Shown here: piece by piece, positions 23,707 to 31,855 of the stretch
Position numbering within the stretch: the stretch's first letter is position 1
How the letters are laid out: every line of letters starts with the position of its first letter
NCBI GenBank assembly: GCA_038231395.1
Contig: JBBRLL010000046.1
Location: 1 to 37,335 of the forward strand
Direction: 5' to 3'
DNA: 37,335 bases
DNA from: Stagnihabitans sp038231395
GTDB lineage: Bacteria; Pseudomonadota; Alphaproteobacteria; Rhodobacterales; Rhodobacteraceae
The notes under the pieces: model-generated
The model's database searches: none
What the model was told of the DNA's origin: nothing
What the model saw: the letters and a program-made list of their open reading frames with translations, nothing else
Position numbers and translations under genes: made by a program

Positions 23707-25557
23707 GTGAACGACGAGGTCCAAACCGGCCAGGAGGTCATCCAAAGCTACCTGAAAACGCTGGACGCTTCGCCCGGCGTATATCGGATGCTGAACCCGA
23801 AGGGAGAGGTTTTGTACGTCGGCAAGGCGCGCAACCTCAAGGCGCGGGTGTCGAACTATGCGCGCGGCACCGGTCATTCGGCCCGCATTGCCCGGATGAT
23901 CTTTGAAACCGCCTCGATGATGTTCCTGACCACGCGCACCGAAACCGAGGCGCTGCTGCTGGAACAAAACCTGATCAAGCAGCTGAAACCGCGCTACAAC
24001 GTGTTGCTGCGCGACGACAAAAGCTTCCCCAACATTCTGATCGGCAAGGAACACGCCTTCCCGCAGATCAAGAAGCATCGCGGCAAAAAGACGGAAAAAG
24101 GCAGCTATTTCGGCCCGTTTGCGTCGGCTGGCGCTGTGACCCGCACCCTGAACCAGTTGCAAAAGGTCTTCCTGCTGCGCAACTGCACCGATGCGATGTT
24201 TGAAGGACGCACCCGCCCCTGCCTGCAATATCAGATCAAGCGCTGCTCTGCCCCTTGTGTCGGCAAGATCGACGGCCCGGGCTATGCCAATCTGGTCAAC
24301 GACGCCGAATTGTTCCTGCAAGGCAAAACCACCACTGTCCAGTCCGACCTTGCCACCAAGATGACCGCCGCCTCTGAAGCGATGGAGTTTGAACGCGCCG
24401 CTGCCCTGCGCGACCGCATAAAGGCCCTGACCCAGATCCAATCCTCGCAAGGCATCAACCCCAAAGGCGTGGCAGAGGCGGATGTGGTGGCTTTGCATCT
24501 GGAACACGGGCAGGCCTGCGTGCAGGTGTTCTTCATCCGCGCCCACCAAAGCTGGGGCAACCGGGATTTCTATCCCAAAACCGGTGCTGGCGCGGAGGAG
24601 CCCGAGATCATGGAGGCTTTCATCGTTCAATTCTACGACGACAAGGAACCGCCGCCTTTGGTTCTGCTGTCACATCCGGTGGAAAACCCTGACCTTGTCG
24701 GCCAGCTTCTGTCGGACCGTGCAGGCCGAAAGGTCGAAATCGCCATCCCCTTGCGCGGCGAAAAGGCTGAGCTGTTGGAAAACGCCGCCCGCAATGCCCG
24801 CGAAAGTCTGGCGCGGCGGATGTCCGAAAACTCCACCCAGAACAAACTGCTGCAAGGCCTGGCTGAGGTTTTTGAGCTTGACGGCCCCCCGACAAGGATC
24901 GAGGTTTACGACAACGCCCATATCCAGGGGTCGGACGCTGTGGGTGGCATGATCGTGGCGGGCGCGGAGGGGTTCCTGAAATCGCAGTACCGCAAATACA
25001 ACATCAAGACCGAGGCGGGGAAGAATTCCGACGACTTCGGCATGATGCGCGAGGTGATGACCCGCCGCTTTGAACGCCTGTTGAAAGAAGACCCGGAGCG
25101 GAAGTCTGATGCCTGGCCCGACCTTCTGCTGATTGACGGCGGTGCCGGGCAAGTCTCTGCGGTGGCGGGGATCTTGTCGGAATTGGGTGTCGACGACCTC
25201 GCGATGATCGGCGTCGCCAAGGGCATCGACCGCGATGCCGGCAAAGAGGAGTTCTACCGCGACGGCCTGCCGGTCATGGCCCTGCCGCGTAACGACCCGG
25301 TGCTGTATTTCGTGCAGCGTCTGCGTGACGAGGCGCACCGCTGGGCCAACGGCGCCCATGTCGCCAAGCGCGCCAAGGCGATGTCGATCACCCCGCTGGA
25401 TGATATTCCCGGCGTCGGCGCCACCCGCAAACGCGCGCTTCTGGCGCATTTCGGCAGCGCCAAAGCCGTGGCCCGCGCCGGAATTTCCGATCTGACCGCC
25501 GTCACCGGAATCTCGCAATCCATGGCCGAGGCGATCCACAACTTCTTTCACCCCTGA
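23707..25557 (+). CDS. uvrC: UvrABC system protein C (excision nuclease subunit)
   Basis: It encodes 616 residues from a GTG start at 23707. UvrC makes both cuts around DNA lesions during nucleotide excision repair. The GIY-YIG nuclease domain is present as GVY (24-26) and YVG (37-39) with the conserved Arg43. Four cysteines follow in the Cys-rich segment (RNCTDAMFEGRTRPCLQYQI, KRCSAPCVG), then a UVR motif (EAMEFERAAALRDRIKAL). The RNase H-like endonuclease domain contains EVYDNAHIQGSD, LLLIDGGAGQ and GVAKG. Tandem helix-hairpin-helix motifs end the protein (DIPGVGATRKRALLAHFG). Ribosome binding site is weak. Confidence 0.97.
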   Translation: MNDEVQTGQEVIQSYLKTLDASPGVYRMLNPKGEVLYVGKARNLKARVSNYARGTGHSARIARMIFETASMMFLTTRTETEALLLEQNLIKQLKPRYNVLLRDDKSFPNILIGKEHAFPQIKKHRGKKTEKGSYFGPFASAGAVTRTLNQLQKVFLLRNCTDAMFEGRTRPCLQYQIKRCSAPCVGKIDGPGYANLVNDAELFLQGKTTTVQSDLATKMTAASEAMEFERAAALRDRIKALTQIQSSQGINPKGVAEADVVALHLEHGQACVQVFFIRAHQSWGNRDFYPKTGAGAEEPEIMEAFIVQFYDDKEPPPLVLLSHPVENPDLVGQLLSDRAGRKVEIAIPLRGEKAELLENAARNARESLARRMSENSTQNKLLQGLAEVFELDGPPTRIEVYDNAHIQGSDAVGGMIVAGAEGFLKSQYRKYNIKTEAGKNSDDFGMMREVMTRRFERLLKEDPERKSDAWPDLLLIDGGAGQVSAVAGILSELGVDDLAMIGVAKGIDRDAGKEEFYRDGLPVMALPRNDPVLYFVQRLRDEAHRWANGAHVAKRAKAMSITPLDDIPGVGATRKRALLAHFGSAKAVARAGISDLTAVTGISQSMAEAIHNFFHP

Positions 25558-25753
25558 CGTGTGTGAAGCCTAGCCACCCGCCGGCGGCCTTTTGGCGTGC
25601 AGCGATGTGCCAGACCCGCTCTACCTGCCCGACCTTCGGAAAAACTGGGCTGACCAGATGCAGCCGTCTTTGGCTATTGCCGGTTGGATCGGAACCGTCG
25701 AATCCCGCGCCACCGGACTTGCATTCGGGCGCAGGGCGAAGTTTAGGCCCAAT
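25558..25753. other. Gap between uvrC and gcrA, no gene seen
   Basis: This 196-bp convergent gap has no frame that looks like protein on either strand. A GC-rich inverted stretch (CCGCCGGCGG at about 25579-25588) followed by CCTTTT shortly after the uvrC stop could help end transcription. In several Rhodobacterales, as I recall, uvrC is followed by pgsA and moaD/moaE; they are not here. Confidence 0.5.
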
Positions 25754-26374
25754 TTACCGTCTGCGGTCGCGCCGAGCGCTCATCGGTTGGAACGCCACAC
25801 CGACATGGGCCTCGCAATAGGGTTTTCCCGCAACGGAAGGCAGGCCGCAGAACCAGAAATCTTCGGTGGCAGGGTCGCCGATCGGCCATTTGCAGGTCCG
25901 TTCCGTCAGTTCCATCAGGGTCAGCCGTTTGGCGCGCTTTTCGACTTCGCGCACTGATGCCAGAGCCTCGGGCGAGATCTCGTTGGCGGAGGGTTGCGGC
26001 GGCAGCGGTTGGCCCGCCGGAATGATCGCCTTGCGCAGCGGGATCGGCGCGATCGTGGCGGCGGGTTCAGCCACCGGCGCTTCGGCGACCGGCGCAGGAC
26101 GCACCGGTTCGGCGCGGATCGGTTCAACCACCGGGCGCGGCGGTTCAACCGGTTTGGCGGCCGCAGGTGCCGGGGTCGGAACCACCGGGGCCTCTTCAAC
26201 CTCTTCCTCAACCACACCACCAGGGCCGACGCGGTTGGACAGGCCAAGCCTGTGGACCTTGCCGATCACCGCATTGCGCGTGACGCCGCCAAGTTCCTTG
26301 GCGATCTGGCTGGCCGACTGGCCTTCGGCCCACATCTTCTTAAGCGTCTCGACGCGCTCATCGGTCCAGGACAT
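25754..26374 (-). CDS. gcrA: GcrA cell cycle regulator
   Basis: It encodes 206 residues from ATG 26374, with GGAG seven bases upstream. The N-terminal DNA-binding domain MSWTDERVETLKKMWAEG with GGVTRNAVIGKVHRLGL is the GcrA signature. A long Pro/Ala/Glu-rich linker (about 60-125) follows. The C-terminal domain keeps CKWPIGDP, DFWFCGLP and GKPYCEAHV. In Caulobacter GcrA binds the housekeeping sigma factor and activates promoters with CcrM-methylated GANTC sites. It is alphaproteobacteria-specific and supports the taxonomic call. Monocistronic as far as seen. Confidence 0.95.
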   Translation of the reverse strand: MSWTDERVETLKKMWAEGQSASQIAKELGGVTRNAVIGKVHRLGLSNRVGPGGVVEEEVEEAPVVPTPAPAAAKPVEPPRPVVEPIRAEPVRPAPVAEAPVAEPAATIAPIPLRKAIIPAGQPLPPQPSANEISPEALASVREVEKRAKRLTLMELTERTCKWPIGDPATEDFWFCGLPSVAGKPYCEAHVGVAFQPMSARRDRRR

Positions 26375-26459
26375 GGATAAACTCCGCAATAGCCGCTGTG
26401 GCCCACAAGTGAGCCATTCTAGTCGGGACGCTGTCGATTACAGCCATGTGGCGTGAAGT

Positions 26460-26810
26460 TCAAGAGGCGAGGGAATGCAGAGCGAGGGGGCGACCCTCGT
26501 CATCGGCGAAAAACGCCATCCATTCCTCGGTGCCGTCCGGGTGGCGGTGGATCATCCTGGGCGCCTGGGTGCAGGTGATGCCCTTTTCTTGCAGGGTCTG
26601 GTAGGTCTCGGCGATGTCGAGGACGTTGAAGTACAAGATGTCAGCGGACTCTGGGGTGCCGGTTTCCTGCAGCATCAGACGGGTGGCCCCAAGGTCAAAG
26701 AAGGCCAGGCCGGGGAAAGCGTAAAGTTCAACCACGCCCAACAGGCCGAAGAAGGCGCGGGCGCGCGGCAAGTTCTCGCAGCGGCGCGAGATTTGAGAGA
26801 GGGTCTGCAT
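26460..26810 (-). CDS. VOC/glyoxalase-like domain protein (116 aa)
   Basis: It encodes 116 residues from ATG 26810, with GGAGG five bases upstream. The two-half beta-alpha-beta-beta-beta plan shows in LSQISRRCENLPRARAFFG, FFDLGATRLMLQ, ILYFNVLDIAETYQTLQEKGI and WMAFFADDEGRPLALHS. The C-terminal D-x-(E/D)-G-x-(P/N)-x-(A/L)-L pattern is typical of the vicinal-oxygen-chelate fold. No operon partner; substrate unknown. The longer frame to 27623 is antisense to the SRAP gene. Confidence 0.88.
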   Translation of the reverse strand: MQTLSQISRRCENLPRARAFFGLLGVVELYAFPGLAFFDLGATRLMLQETGTPESADILYFNVLDIAETYQTLQEKGITCTQAPRMIHRHPDGTEEWMAFFADDEGRPLALHSLAS

Positions 26811-26894
26811 GCAAGCCTCCGCAATTTGACACAAGATAGCACATGTGGACAAATCAGGCTCCCCCCTTCGGGACAGGTTTGCTAGGCTGGCGCC

Positions 26895-27557
26895 ATGTGT
26901 GGACGCCTGACCCTGACCCATCCGAACGAGGCTTTGGCCGCGCTGTTTGACGCGGTGGCCTTCAATGACCTGCCCGACAGCCCACGGTTCAACATTTGCC
27001 CGACAGAGGCGGTGCCGGTGGTGACCTTTGACGCGGTTTCGCAGGCCGGGCGGCATTTGCGGCCGATGCGGTGGGGGCTGGTGCCGCAGTGGTACAAGAC
27101 GCCGACTGATGGGCCGCTGATCATCAACGCCCGGTCCGACACGGTGGCCGAGAAGCCGGCGTTCCGCGAGGCGATCCGGTCGCGGCGCTGTCTGGTGGTG
27201 GCGAGCGGGTTTTATGAGTGGAGTGCGGGGCCGGATGGCGCGCGCTTGCCGTGGTACATCACGCGGGCCGATGGGCAGCCGATGGCGATGGGCGGGCTGT
27301 GGTCGCAATGGGGCGACCTTGCAACCTGCGCCATGGTCACGCTGGCCGCAGGTCCGAACATGGCACATATCCACGACCGGGAGCCGCTTATATTGGGCTC
27401 TGACGACTGGTCCCTTTGGTTGGGTGAGGCGGGCAAAGGTGCTGCCTTGCTGATGCAACCGACTTTGCCCGGCGTTTTGCAGGCACATCGGGTCGATAGG
27501 GCCGTGAACTCCAACCGGGCGCGCGGGCCGCAGTTGATTGAAGCGGTGGAGGCGTGA
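26895..27557 (+). CDS. SRAP domain protein (YedK/HMCES-like abasic-site sensor)
   Basis: It encodes 220 residues. The catalytic Cys2 follows the initiator Met (MCGRLTLT). These proteins crosslink to abasic sites in single-stranded DNA through this residue. PRFNICPTEAVPVV, the RWGLVPQWYK segment, INARSDTVAEKPAFREA, the GFYEW glutamate and the MAHIHDREPLIL histidine are all present, so the active site looks complete. The SRAP start is fixed because Cys must be residue 2. The stop overlaps the GTG start of the sulfotransferase gene, so both are co-translated. Confidence 0.95.
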   Translation: MCGRLTLTHPNEALAALFDAVAFNDLPDSPRFNICPTEAVPVVTFDAVSQAGRHLRPMRWGLVPQWYKTPTDGPLIINARSDTVAEKPAFREAIRSRRCLVVASGFYEWSAGPDGARLPWYITRADGQPMAMGGLWSQWGDLATCAMVTLAAGPNMAHIHDREPLILGSDDWSLWLGEAGKGAALLMQPTLPGVLQAHRVDRAVNSNRARGPQLIEAVEA

Positions 27558-28264
27558 AAGCCTATGTCCTGTGCGCCACACCCCGCAGCGGCAGCACCTT
27601 GCTGTGCGCCTTGCTGCGGTCATCGGGCATGGCGGGGCATCCGGAATCGTGGTTTCGCGCTGAAAGCCGCAAGAATTACGCCCGCGATTGGGGCATAATC
27701 CGCGACGATGGTGGCTTTGACAGCGACGAATATGCCGCCGCAGCCGTTTTGGCCGGGTGTGCCAGCGGCCCTGTCATGGGGTTGCGCCTGATGTGGCCGA
27801 CCATGGCAGAGATTGAAACCCATGCGCCGCTGGCCCGAACCTTGGATATAGCACCGGGCGATCTGCGGTTCCTGCACCTGCAGCGGGTCGATCTGGTGGC
27901 ACAAGCGGTGTCCCGGCTGAAGGCAGAGGTCAGCGGAACCTGGCATCTGGGCTTTGAGGAGGCAGCACATCCTGTGGAACCTGTCTACGATTTTGCCCGC
28001 ATCCGCGCCTTTATTGACGAGGCAGTGGCCGACAACGCCAATTGGCGGGCCTGGTTTGCCCGCAACCGCATCGAGCCCCTGTCCCTGACCTATGAAAGCC
28101 TCGCCGCTGATCCGGTTGGTGTCGCCGGGCACGCAATGGCATTTCTGGGTCTGGCCCTGCCACCGGGCCGCAGTCTTGAGGCCACCAACCGCCCGATGGC
28201 CAATGCCGTCAGCCGTGACTGGGCCACGCGCTTTCGTGCTGAGCAAGTCACCAGAGGGAGTTGA
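27554..28264 (+). CDS. Stf0-type sulfotransferase
   Basis: It encodes 236 residues from GTG 27554, overlapping the SRAP stop (GTGA). CATPRSGSTLLCALL at 7-21 is the PAPS-binding loop of Stf0-family sulfotransferases. SSGMAGHPESWFR follows, and LRFLHLQRVDLVAQAVS is the 3'-phosphate-binding segment. The founding Stf0 sulfates trehalose in mycobacteria. Here the acceptor is unknown; a surface glycan is possible. The C-terminal part (PLSLTYESLAADPVGVAG) is family-like and the length is near normal. Confidence 0.88.
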   Translation: MKAYVLCATPRSGSTLLCALLRSSGMAGHPESWFRAESRKNYARDWGIIRDDGGFDSDEYAAAAVLAGCASGPVMGLRLMWPTMAEIETHAPLARTLDIAPGDLRFLHLQRVDLVAQAVSRLKAEVSGTWHLGFEEAAHPVEPVYDFARIRAFIDEAVADNANWRAWFARNRIEPLSLTYESLAADPVGVAGHAMAFLGLALPPGRSLEATNRPMANAVSRDWATRFRAEQVTRGS

Positions 28265-28298
28265 GCCTGCATGCGCACGGTGGTAAGACAGCAACAAC

Positions 28299-28372
28299 GC
28301 GGGCGTTGTGTAATGGTAAGACCTTAGCCTTCCAAGCTAAAGACGCGGGTTCGATTCCCGCCGCCCGCTCCA
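28299..28372 (+). tRNA. tRNA-Gly (anticodon UCC)
   Basis: It is a complete 74-base cloverleaf with encoded CCA. Acceptor GCGGGCG pairs with CGCCCGC, and the discriminator is T. The anticodon stem TTAGC/GCTAA closes the loop CTTCCAA, giving anticodon TCC. The T arm CGGG-TTCGATT-CCCG is standard. Confidence 0.95.
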
Positions 28373-28416
28373 GAAATCCCATCCCAAAATCCCGATCCCA
28401 AAATTTCGACGGGTCT

Positions 28417-28439
28417 GCCGGATGCTGACCGGCGCTTTT
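28417..28439 (+). terminator. Probable terminator after tRNA-Gly
   Basis: GCCGG (28417-28421) and CCGGC (28429-28433) form a stem with a seven-base loop, followed by GCTTTTC. It lies 45 bp after the tRNA. Two near-identical ATCCCAAAAT decamers (28381-28390 and 28395-28404) lie between. Confidence 0.5.
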
Positions 28440-28514
28440 CGCGCGTGTAATTGGCAAGCCGTGAATTGGAAGAGATCGCGGACATTGAGGCCGGAAGATC
28501 CCCCCCCCACAACT

Positions 28515-28916
28515 TCAGCCCGCAGCGGCGGGATCCATCCACATCGGGCCAAAACCGTTGCCATCAAGATCCTCGAAAGCGCGGGAATACATGAAGCCCA
28601 AGTCTTCCTGATCATGCAGTTCTTTTCCTCCGGCCTTCACGGCGGCGTCGGTCAGCGTGTCAACCTCGGCACGGCTGTCGCAAGACAATGCCACCAGAGA
28701 CATGGCCCCGGTCGTCGGCAGAAGCAGCGGTTTGGGCGAGAAGCTTTGGAACCGCTCGTGGGTCAGGATCATGAAATAGATAGCCTCCGAAACGACGACG
28801 CAGGCGGTGGTCGCGTCGGAAAACTTCTCGTTGATGGTGAACCCCAACGCCTGATAAAACGCGCGGCTTTTGGGAATGTCGGTCACGGGCAGGCTGAGGA
28901 AGATCATCCGGGGCAT
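28515..28916 (-). CDS. VOC family protein (133 aa)
   Basis: It encodes 133 residues with AAGG about eight bases before ATG 28916. MIFLSLPVTDIPKSRAFYQALGF is the classic start of the vicinal-oxygen-chelate fold. MILTHERFQSF, LVALSCDSRAEVDTLTDAAVKAGG and YSRAFEDLDGNGFGPMWMDP complete both halves. This subfamily is usually annotated as glyoxalase or extradiol-dioxygenase-like with no proven reaction. It lies downstream of the fab operon on the same strand but behind a candidate terminator. Confidence 0.92.
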   Translation of the reverse strand: MPRMIFLSLPVTDIPKSRAFYQALGFTINEKFSDATTACVVVSEAIYFMILTHERFQSFSPKPLLLPTTGAMSLVALSCDSRAEVDTLTDAAVKAGGKELHDQEDLGFMYSRAFEDLDGNGFGPMWMDPAAAG

Positions 28917-28982
28917 GACGCAGACCTTTGGATGGTTAGCTGATTGCGCAAGTGATGCCGCTAAGGATTAATTCGGTCAAGC

Positions 28983-29002
28983 AAAAACCACTCCGGCCGT
29001 GG
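28983..29002 (-). terminator. Candidate terminator of the fab block
   Basis: On the minus strand CCAC and GTGG pair around GGCCGGA and run into TTTTT. It lies 28 bp past the fabI stop. The stem is short, but the T run and position fit. Confidence 0.5.
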
Positions 29003-29029
29003 CGTGTTTCCTTGTTTGTCGGGGCAGCG

Positions 29030-29818
29030 TCACAAGTTTTCTTGCTGCGGCATCCCCAGCACGTGGTAGCCGCAATCAACGTGGACGACCTCGCCGCTCG
29101 TGCAGTTGCCGTAGTCGGAGCAAAGCCAGACGGCGGTGCCGCCGATCGCCTCCAGCGTGGCGTTCTGGCGCATGGGAGCGTTGGCTTCGGTATGGCGGAA
29201 TGTGGCACGGGCACCGCCGATGGCCGCACCTGCCAAGGTCTTCATCGGACCCGGAGAGATGGCGTTGACACGAATTTTCTGCGGGCCAAGGTCGTTTGCG
29301 AGGTAGCGGGTGGCGGATTCCAGCGCGGCTTTGGCAACCCCCATCACGTTGTAATTGGGCGTCACCCGGTTCGAGCCGGAATAGGTCAAAGTGATGAGCG
29401 AGCCTCCGTCGGGCATCATCTCGGACGCGCGGTGTGACACGTCGATGAAGGAAAAGCACGAGATGGCCATGGTGTGGCTGAAGTTGCCGCGCGTGGTGTT
29501 GATAAAACGGCCGGTGAGTTCGTTTTTATCCGAAAAGGCGATGGCATGGACCAGGAAATCCATCGTGCCCCAGCGGGTTTTCAACGTGTCAAAGCAGGTG
29601 TTCAAGCTATCGTCATTGGTCACATCAACATCGACAAGGAAATCGGACCCAACAGAAGCGGCCAGCGGTTCAACCCGCTTGCCAAACGCCTCGCCCTGAT
29701 AGGAGAAGGCCAGTTCAGCGCCCTCAGCCGCTAGGGCCCGCGCGATACCCCATGCGATGGAGCGTTCGTTGGCCACGCCCATGATCAGGCCGCGTTTGCC
29801 CTTCATCAGTTCCGCCAT
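29030..29818 (-). CDS. fabI: Enoyl-[acyl-carrier-protein] reductase (NADH), FabI
   Basis: It encodes 262 residues and carries out the last reduction of each fatty acid elongation cycle. IMGVANERSIAWGIA near the start is the FabI nucleotide-binding loop. The catalytic Tyr-x6-Lys is present in PNYNVMGVAKAALE. ISPGPMKTLAG and the C-terminal GEVVHVDCGYHVLGM are typical. It is the triclosan-type target family. It is third in the fabA-fabB-fabI order on the minus strand, 62 bp after fabB. Confidence 0.96.
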   Translation of the reverse strand: MAELMKGKRGLIMGVANERSIAWGIARALAAEGAELAFSYQGEAFGKRVEPLAASVGSDFLVDVDVTNDDSLNTCFDTLKTRWGTMDFLVHAIAFSDKNELTGRFINTTRGNFSHTMAISCFSFIDVSHRASEMMPDGGSLITLTYSGSNRVTPNYNVMGVAKAALESATRYLANDLGPQKIRVNAISPGPMKTLAGAAIGGARATFRHTEANAPMRQNATLEAIGGTAVWLCSDYGNCTSGEVVHVDCGYHVLGMPQQENL

Positions 29819-29880
29819 GACGTCCCCCCGTTTTCATTTTTATGCCACGATTTTTCTGCGAAAAATCAGGGGCCGCGCAC

Positions 29881-31110
29881 TCAATCCAGATATTTGCTCA
29901 TCACCAGGGTCGCGTTGGTGCCGCCAAAGCCGAAGCTGTTGGACAGGACCGAGTCAAGGTCAACGCCTTCGCGCAGAGTCATCACGATTTCGGACGCATC
30001 AAGGGCCGGGTCCAACGTGGTGATGTTGGCAGAGGCGGCGATGAAGGACTTGTTCATCATGATCAGCGAATAGATCGCCTCATGCACGCCGGTGGCGCCT
30101 AGCGAGTGGCCGGTGAGCGATTTGGTCGAGGCTATCGGTGGGGTATGGCCCCGGCCAAAGACACGGCGGATCGCCTCCACTTCCGTGACGTCGCCCACCA
30201 CGGTGGAGGTGCCGTGCGCGTTGATATAGTCGACGTGGCGGCCTTGCGGCAGGGTGGACAGGGCGAGGCGCATGGCACGTTCGCCACCCTCACCGGAGGG
30301 GGCGACCATGTCGTAACCGTCGGAGGTGGCGCCGTAGCCCGTGACCTCACCATAAATTTTGGCACCGCGGGCGAGCGCGTGCGTCAGCTCTTCCAGTACG
30401 ACCACACCGCCGCCGCCTGCGATGACAAAGCCGTCACGGGTGGCATCATAGGTGCGCGAGGCAGTTTCGGGGGTGTCGTTGTATTTGGAGGACATGGCAC
30501 CCATCGCGTCAAAGAGGCAAGACAGGGTCCAGTCGAGTTCTTCGCCACCGCCTGCAAAGACGATGTCCTGCTTGCCCATCTGGATCAGTTCCGTGCCGTT
30601 GCCGATGCAATGGGCGGAGGTGGAGCAGGCCGAAGTGATCGAATAGTTGACGCCCTTGATCTTGAACGGCGTGGCGAGGCAGGCAGAGTTGGTGCTGCTC
30701 ATGCAGCGGGTGACCATGAAGGGGCCCATCTTTTTCGGCGCGCCCTTGTTCATCACCGCATCGAAGGCCTGAAAGAAGTTGGAGGTGGATGGCCCGCCTG
30801 ACCCCATGATCAGACCGGACCGTTCGTTTGACACATCTTCAGGCGCAAGACCCGCGTCGGCAATCGCCTGTTTCATCGCCAGAAAGTTATAGGCCGCCCC
30901 CGGACCCATGAAGCGCAGGTCGCGTTTGTCGATATGGTCTTCCAGCACGATATTCGGCTGGCCCTTCACCTGGCTGCGAAAACCGCGTTCGGCATAGTCA
31001 GGGGCTGCGATGATGCCGGACTTGCCAGCACGCAGCGACGCCTCAACCTCGGCGGCGCTGTTGCCGATGGGAGAGATGATGCCGAGGCCGGTGATGACGA
31101 CGCGACGCAT
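29881..31110 (-). CDS. fabB: 3-oxoacyl-[acyl-carrier-protein] synthase I
   Basis: It encodes 409 residues. The thiolase-fold condensing enzyme shows RVVITGLGIISPIG at the start, the active Cys in TSACSTSAHCIG, HGTSTVVGD and KSLTGHSLGATG for the two active-site histidines, and FGFGGTNATLV at the C-terminus. Its close pairing with fabA (31-bp gap) identifies it as FabB rather than FabF: it elongates the cis-unsaturated intermediates made by FabA. Confidence 0.96.
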   Translation of the reverse strand: MRRVVITGLGIISPIGNSAAEVEASLRAGKSGIIAAPDYAERGFRSQVKGQPNIVLEDHIDKRDLRFMGPGAAYNFLAMKQAIADAGLAPEDVSNERSGLIMGSGGPSTSNFFQAFDAVMNKGAPKKMGPFMVTRCMSSTNSACLATPFKIKGVNYSITSACSTSAHCIGNGTELIQMGKQDIVFAGGGEELDWTLSCLFDAMGAMSSKYNDTPETASRTYDATRDGFVIAGGGGVVVLEELTHALARGAKIYGEVTGYGATSDGYDMVAPSGEGGERAMRLALSTLPQGRHVDYINAHGTSTVVGDVTEVEAIRRVFGRGHTPPIASTKSLTGHSLGATGVHEAIYSLIMMNKSFIAASANITTLDPALDASEIVMTLREGVDLDSVLSNSFGFGGTNATLVMSKYLD

Positions 31111-31141
31111 GGGGTATCCTTTCCGGGAACGTTTGCCCGAA

Positions 31142-31651
31142 TTAATTGGCAGACAAAGCGACTTTCAAGTCGGTCACCTGATAAATCACCTCGCCATCAG
31201 CTTCGACGCGGCCGTTGGCCACGCCCATGGTCAGACGCCGGGTGGTCAGCGCCTTGGTGAAATCAACGAAGTAGCGCAGCATCTTGCGGTCAGGCCGGAC
31301 CATGCCGGTCAGCTTCACCTCTCCGGCACCCAAAGCATAGCCACGCCCCTGCCAGCCGCGCCACCCAAGGTTAAAGCCGGTCAACTGCCACAAACCATCA
31401 AGGCCCAGACAGCCGGGCATGATCGGGTTGCCGGGAAAGTGACAGGCAAAAAACCACAGGTCCGGCGTGATGTCGAACTCTGCCACCACATGACCTTTGC
31501 CAAATGCGCCGCCATCCTCCGAAACTTCGGTGATGCGGTCCATCATCAGCATCGGCGGCGCGGGAAGTTGCGCATTTCCGGGGCCAAAAAGCTCGCCACG
31601 CGCACAAGCCAGCAGCGCCTCTTTGTCAAATGTGGTCGCAAATGCGCTCAT
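31142..31651 (-). CDS. fabA: 3-hydroxydecanoyl-ACP dehydratase/isomerase
   Basis: It encodes 169 residues from ATG 31651 (MSAFATTFDKEALLACARGEL). Hot-dog fold motifs MLMMDRITEV, the catalytic His in ACHFPGNPIMPGCLGLD with its paired Asp, and WQLTGFNLGW are complete. FabA dehydrates 3-hydroxydecanoyl-ACP and isomerises it to the cis-3 form, the branch point to unsaturated fatty acids. It is the first gene of the fabA-fabB-fabI operon. The frame reaches 31729, but the extra 26 residues look unconserved. Confidence 0.96.
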   Translation of the reverse strand: MSAFATTFDKEALLACARGELFGPGNAQLPAPPMLMMDRITEVSEDGGAFGKGHVVAEFDITPDLWFFACHFPGNPIMPGCLGLDGLWQLTGFNLGWRGWQGRGYALGAGEVKLTGMVRPDRKMLRYFVDFTKALTTRRLTMGVANGRVEADGEVIYQVTDLKVALSAN

Positions 31652-31855
31652 CTTTCCGCAGTCCCCCCGCAGGTCCGGCATCCCAAATGCGGTCGGGACC
31701 GGTTTTGCCTGTTTCAACCTGTGTAACATTTCGCGAGAAGGGCGCGCAAGGGTGGCATCCTTGGGACAGGCATTGCGAGGCGGCCAAAACAGGCTATTTA
31801 CACGGGCTGAAGCGCAGTCTGGCTGTGGCGCGCTCCGGCCACGAAAGGACGACGG

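Noticed and set aside
23560..24630. Minus-strand open frame (356 codons) opposite uvrC
   Set aside because: It lies across the GIY-YIG and UVR parts of uvrC; composition is that of an antisense shadow and it has no ribosome binding site.
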